From the NCBI GenBank assembly GCA_019114015.1, contig DXGG01000179.1, forward strand, positions 1-6,507: a DNA stretch of 6,507 nt, in the 5' to 3' direction. The position numbers were made by a program, and so were the translations under genes. Each line of letters begins with the position of its first letter. Within the stretch, counting starts at the first letter, position 1. The notes beneath the pieces are model-generated. The model saw only the letters and a program-made list of their open reading frames with translations, searched no databases and was not told the origin of the DNA. Below are positions 4,846 to 6,507 of this stretch, piece by piece. Source of the DNA: Candidatus Onthomorpha intestinigallinarum (lineage in GTDB: Bacteria; Bacteroidota; Bacteroidia; Bacteroidales; P3).

Positions 4846-6028
4846 TCACGCCCAATTTTTTTCCAATCTTGGTGAAGGCGGCAATACACTTGTCAAGGTG
4901 TTCCTTTTCATGCGCTGCGGAAACCTGAACCCTTATTCTCGCCTGTCCCTTAGGCACTACAGGATAATAAAAACCTGTCACGTATATTCCTTCCTTCTGC
5001 AATTCGGCGGCAAAGTCCTGCGAAAGCTTTGCATCGTAAAGCATCACCGCACATATTGCCGACTGGGTCGGTTTTATGTCGAAGCCGGCCTCCTTCATCT
5101 TCTTTACGAAGTAATCCGTATTGCCGTGCAACTTGTCCTGAAGGTCGTTGGTCTTGTCTATTAGGTTGAACATCGCAATGCCGGCTGCGGCAACCATTGG
5201 AGGAATTGAGTTGGAGAAAAGGTAAGGTCTGGAGCGTTGACGCAACATCTCTATTATTTCCTTCTTTCCGGTGGTGAATCCGCCTATCGCGCCGCCGAAT
5301 GCCTTGCCCAAAGTACCGGTAAGTATCTCTATCTTGCCTCTGAGGTCGTACTGTTCGGTAGTTCCTCGTCCCGTTTTGCCCACAACACCTGCCGAGTGGC
5401 TCTCGTCAACCATAACCATGGCATCGTATTTCTGTGCAAGAGCGTATATCTTGTCCAAAGGAGCCACGTTGCCGTCCATTGAGAACACACCGTCTGTAAC
5501 TATCAGACGGAAACGACACTTTTGCGCCTCTTGCAGTTGTTTTTCCAAATCCTCCATGTCGGCATTGGCATAACGGAAACGCTGTGCCTTGCAAAGACGT
5601 ACGCCGTCTATGATGGAGGCATGGTTCAAAGCGTCGGAGATGATTGCATCCTGTTCGTTCAACAAAGGTTCGAACACTCCTCCGTTGGCATCGAAACATG
5701 CGGCATAAAGGATTGTGTCTTCCGTTCCGAAGAACTCCGCAATCTTTCTTTCAAGTTCCTTGTGCAAATCGCCCGTTCCGCAGATGAAACGCACCGAACT
5801 CATTCCGTAGCCCCTTTCATCCATGGCTTTCTTTGCCGCCTCGATAAGTATCTTGCTGTCTGCAAGACCAAGATAGTTGTTGGCGCAGAAATTCAACACG
5901 TCTCCCGCATCCGCCGTCTTGATTGCGGCCGACTGTGGCGTCACTATCACTCTTTCGTTCTTGTAAAGACCTGCATCTTTAATGCCTTGTATCTCTTCCT
6001 GTAGATACTTCTGAAAATTGTTGTACAT
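4838..6028 (-). CDS. kbl: 2-amino-3-ketobutyrate CoA ligase (glycine C-acetyltransferase)
   Basis: Cytosolic PLP-dependent alpha-oxoamine synthase that converts 2-amino-3-ketobutyrate plus CoA to glycine and acetyl-CoA, the second step after Tdh. Its 396 residues match the family's usual length. Visible are the N-terminal FCANNYLGLA (48-57), GMSSVRFICGTGDLHKELE (75-93), His136 in ALNHASIIDG which stacks on PLP, Asp208 and His211 in VDESHSAG, and the PLP-binding Lys242 in TGTLGKAFGG. SRPYLFSNS (266-274) and GIYVTGFYYPVVPKGQARIR (347-366) are Kbl-specific, separating it from KAS III-like, BioF and HemA relatives. The start MYNNFQKYLQ aligns with known Kbl N-termini. It is transcribed on its own from the promoter at 6067-6098 and ends at the 4770-4807 hairpin. 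Unusually, tdh does not directly follow it. Confidence 0.96.
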   Translation of the reverse strand: MYNNFQKYLQEEIQGIKDAGLYKNERVIVTPQSAAIKTADAGDVLNFCANNYLGLADSKILIEAAKKAMDERGYGMSSVRFICGTGDLHKELERKIAEFFGTEDTILYAACFDANGGVFEPLLNEQDAIISDALNHASIIDGVRLCKAQRFRYANADMEDLEKQLQEAQKCRFRLIVTDGVFSMDGNVAPLDKIYALAQKYDAMVMVDESHSAGVVGKTGRGTTEQYDLRGKIEILTGTLGKAFGGAIGGFTTGKKEIIEMLRQRSRPYLFSNSIPPMVAAAGIAMFNLIDKTNDLQDKLHGNTDYFVKKMKEAGFDIKPTQSAICAVMLYDAKLSQDFAAELQKEGIYVTGFYYPVVPKGQARIRVQVSAAHEKEHLDKCIAAFTKIGKKLGVIK

Positions 6029-6066
6029 ATCCGTTAAACTTTAATCTTTGTTTCCAAAACGTCCTG

Positions 6067-6098
6067 CAAAGGTAATATTTGTTGATTACAAAGCCAAC
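6067..6098 (-). promoter_or_regulatory. kbl promoter
   Basis: The minus strand reads GTTG (6095-6098), 20 bp, then TACCTTTG (6067-6074) followed by CAG. This fits the Bacteroidota -33/-7 promoter well. Transcription should start near 6058-6063, giving a leader of about 30-35 nt. The start region CTTTGCAGGACGTTTT is close to that of tdh (CTTTGCAGCGTTTT). Confidence 0.72.
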
Positions 6099-6122
6099 AA
6101 AAAACGTATTTTTTTTCTTTTT

Positions 6123-6202
6123 CCCTTTTCAGGAAAGCGTAAAATGTCTTCTGAAAAGAAAAAAATGAATTCGGAATCCGTTTTTTTCTTTTCTGAAAAG
6201 GG
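6123..6202. repeat. CTTTTCAG/CTGAAAAG motif cluster between divergent kbl and cca promoters
   Basis: CCCTTTTCAG (6123-6132) is the exact reverse complement of CTGAAAAGGG (6193-6202). A third copy, CTGAAAAG, lies at 6151-6158, and 6188-6200 forms CTTTTC-T-GAAAAG. The cluster fills the space between the two divergent promoters and could be an operator set or an mRNA-independent structural repeat. The surrounding A/T homopolymers lower its significance. Confidence 0.45.
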
Positions 6203-6233
6203 CTTTGTCTTACGGGGAATGGAATAAATTTCC

Positions 6234-6241
6234 TACTTTTG
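6234..6241 (+). promoter_or_regulatory. -7 box directly in front of the CCA-adding enzyme gene
   Basis: TACTTTTG followed by CA is an exact TAnnTTTG match ending only 4 nt before the ATG at 6246. There is no good TTG at the -33 distance. If used, transcription would begin at about the start codon, producing a leaderless or nearly leaderless mRNA. Confidence 0.5.
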
Positions 6242-6245
6242 CATT

Positions 6246-6507
6246 ATGGCAAATTTGAGCGGGAAACTGGATTCTCCCATATTCGGCACGCTTGGGCGGG
6301 TGGCCGACGAACTGAATATGGAAACCTATGTCGTGGGTGGCTTTGTCAGGGACTGCATAATGCACCGTCCCTGCGTGGACATAGACATAGTCACCATAGG
6401 CAGCGGGATAGAGCTGGCGGAAAAGGTACACGAGGCTTTGGGCGACAAATCCTCGGCAGTGTCCGTGTTCAGGAATTTCGGCACTGCAATGCTTCATTTC
6501 ACCGAAG
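6246..6507 (+). CDS. cca: CCA tRNA nucleotidyltransferase / poly(A) polymerase family, 5' part
   Basis: The first 87 codons of a class II nucleotidyltransferase; the frame is open to the window end. Members add or repair the 3' CCA of tRNAs, or in some bacteria add poly(A) tails, in the cytosol. The head-domain signature is present: YVVGGFVRD (28-36), with the Gly-Gly for nucleotide binding and Arg35/Asp36, then DID (45-47), the metal-binding carboxylates. VTIGSGIELAEKV (49-61) and SVFRNFGTAML (73-83) follow as in Bacteroidales homologues. The ATG at 6246 gives a start similar to family members, with a short N-terminal helix (PIFGTLGRVADEL) before the GG motif. The split between CCA-adding and poly(A) activity cannot be made without the C-terminal part. 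It is divergent from kbl. Confidence 0.92.
   Translation, partial: MANLSGKLDSPIFGTLGRVADELNMETYVVGGFVRDCIMHRPCVDIDIVTIGSGIELAEKVHEALGDKSSAVSVFRNFGTAMLHFTE

Noticed and set aside
4733..6004. Long plus-strand frames opposite kbl
   Set aside because: They are antisense shadows of a clearly coding PLP enzyme and show no domain features.
6172..6187. CGGAATCCG followed by seven Ts as a terminator
   Set aside because: The stem is only 4 bp with a one-base centre, which cannot form a stable hairpin.

Overview
The window looks like chromosomal DNA of a member of the Bacteroidota, most likely Bacteroidales. Four upstream regions carry the phylum's -7 promoter box TAnnTTTG, two of them with a -33 TTG/TTTG at 19-20 bp. 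Start codons lack Shine-Dalgarno sequences and sit in A/T-rich leaders. The core enzymes closely resemble gut/rumen Bacteroidales types. Species cannot be assigned from sequence alone.

Layout. Positions 1-619 (+) are the 3' part of a FabG/PhbB-type short-chain reductase, closed by a strong bidirectional terminator (640-673). Convergent to it, 701-1657 (-) encodes an SDR-type L-threonine 3-dehydrogenase (tdh) with its own promoter. Positions 1658-2157 are a gene-free divergent region holding a 17-bp hairpin with a repeated arm and a near-ideal promoter facing right. From 2158 to 4770 lies an AT-richer accessory block of exported proteins with no assigned function: a lipoprotein with a hydrophobic C-terminal tail (2158-2706, +), a 284-aa secreted protein (2973-3827, +), a 143-aa secreted protein (4007-4438, -), a signal-peptide ghost (4518-4570, -) and a 32-codon secreted-peptide ORF (4672-4770, +). 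Positions 4838-6028 (-) encode 2-amino-3-ketobutyrate CoA ligase (kbl). The divergent region 6029-6245 carries promoters for kbl and for a CCA-adding enzyme/poly(A) polymerase family gene (6246-6507, +), which runs off the window.

How the genes fit together. Tdh oxidises L-threonine to 2-amino-3-ketobutyrate and Kbl cleaves this with CoA to glycine and acetyl-CoA. The two genes share strand and order (kbl then tdh) but are split by about 3.2 kb of exported-protein genes. Each has its own TAnnTTTGCAG promoter start.

The most unusual structure is a perfect 42-bp direct repeat (3898-3939 and 4804-4845). Each copy directly abuts a terminator hairpin, and the right copy includes the stop codon and last sense codon of kbl. 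The left copy continues into a degenerate resemblance of the kbl 3' end. This suggests that a ~906-bp unit carrying the 143-aa secreted protein and the mini-peptide arose by duplication or insertion at the kbl 3' end. No integrase, transposase or CRISPR array is visible, so no complete mobile or defence system is claimed.
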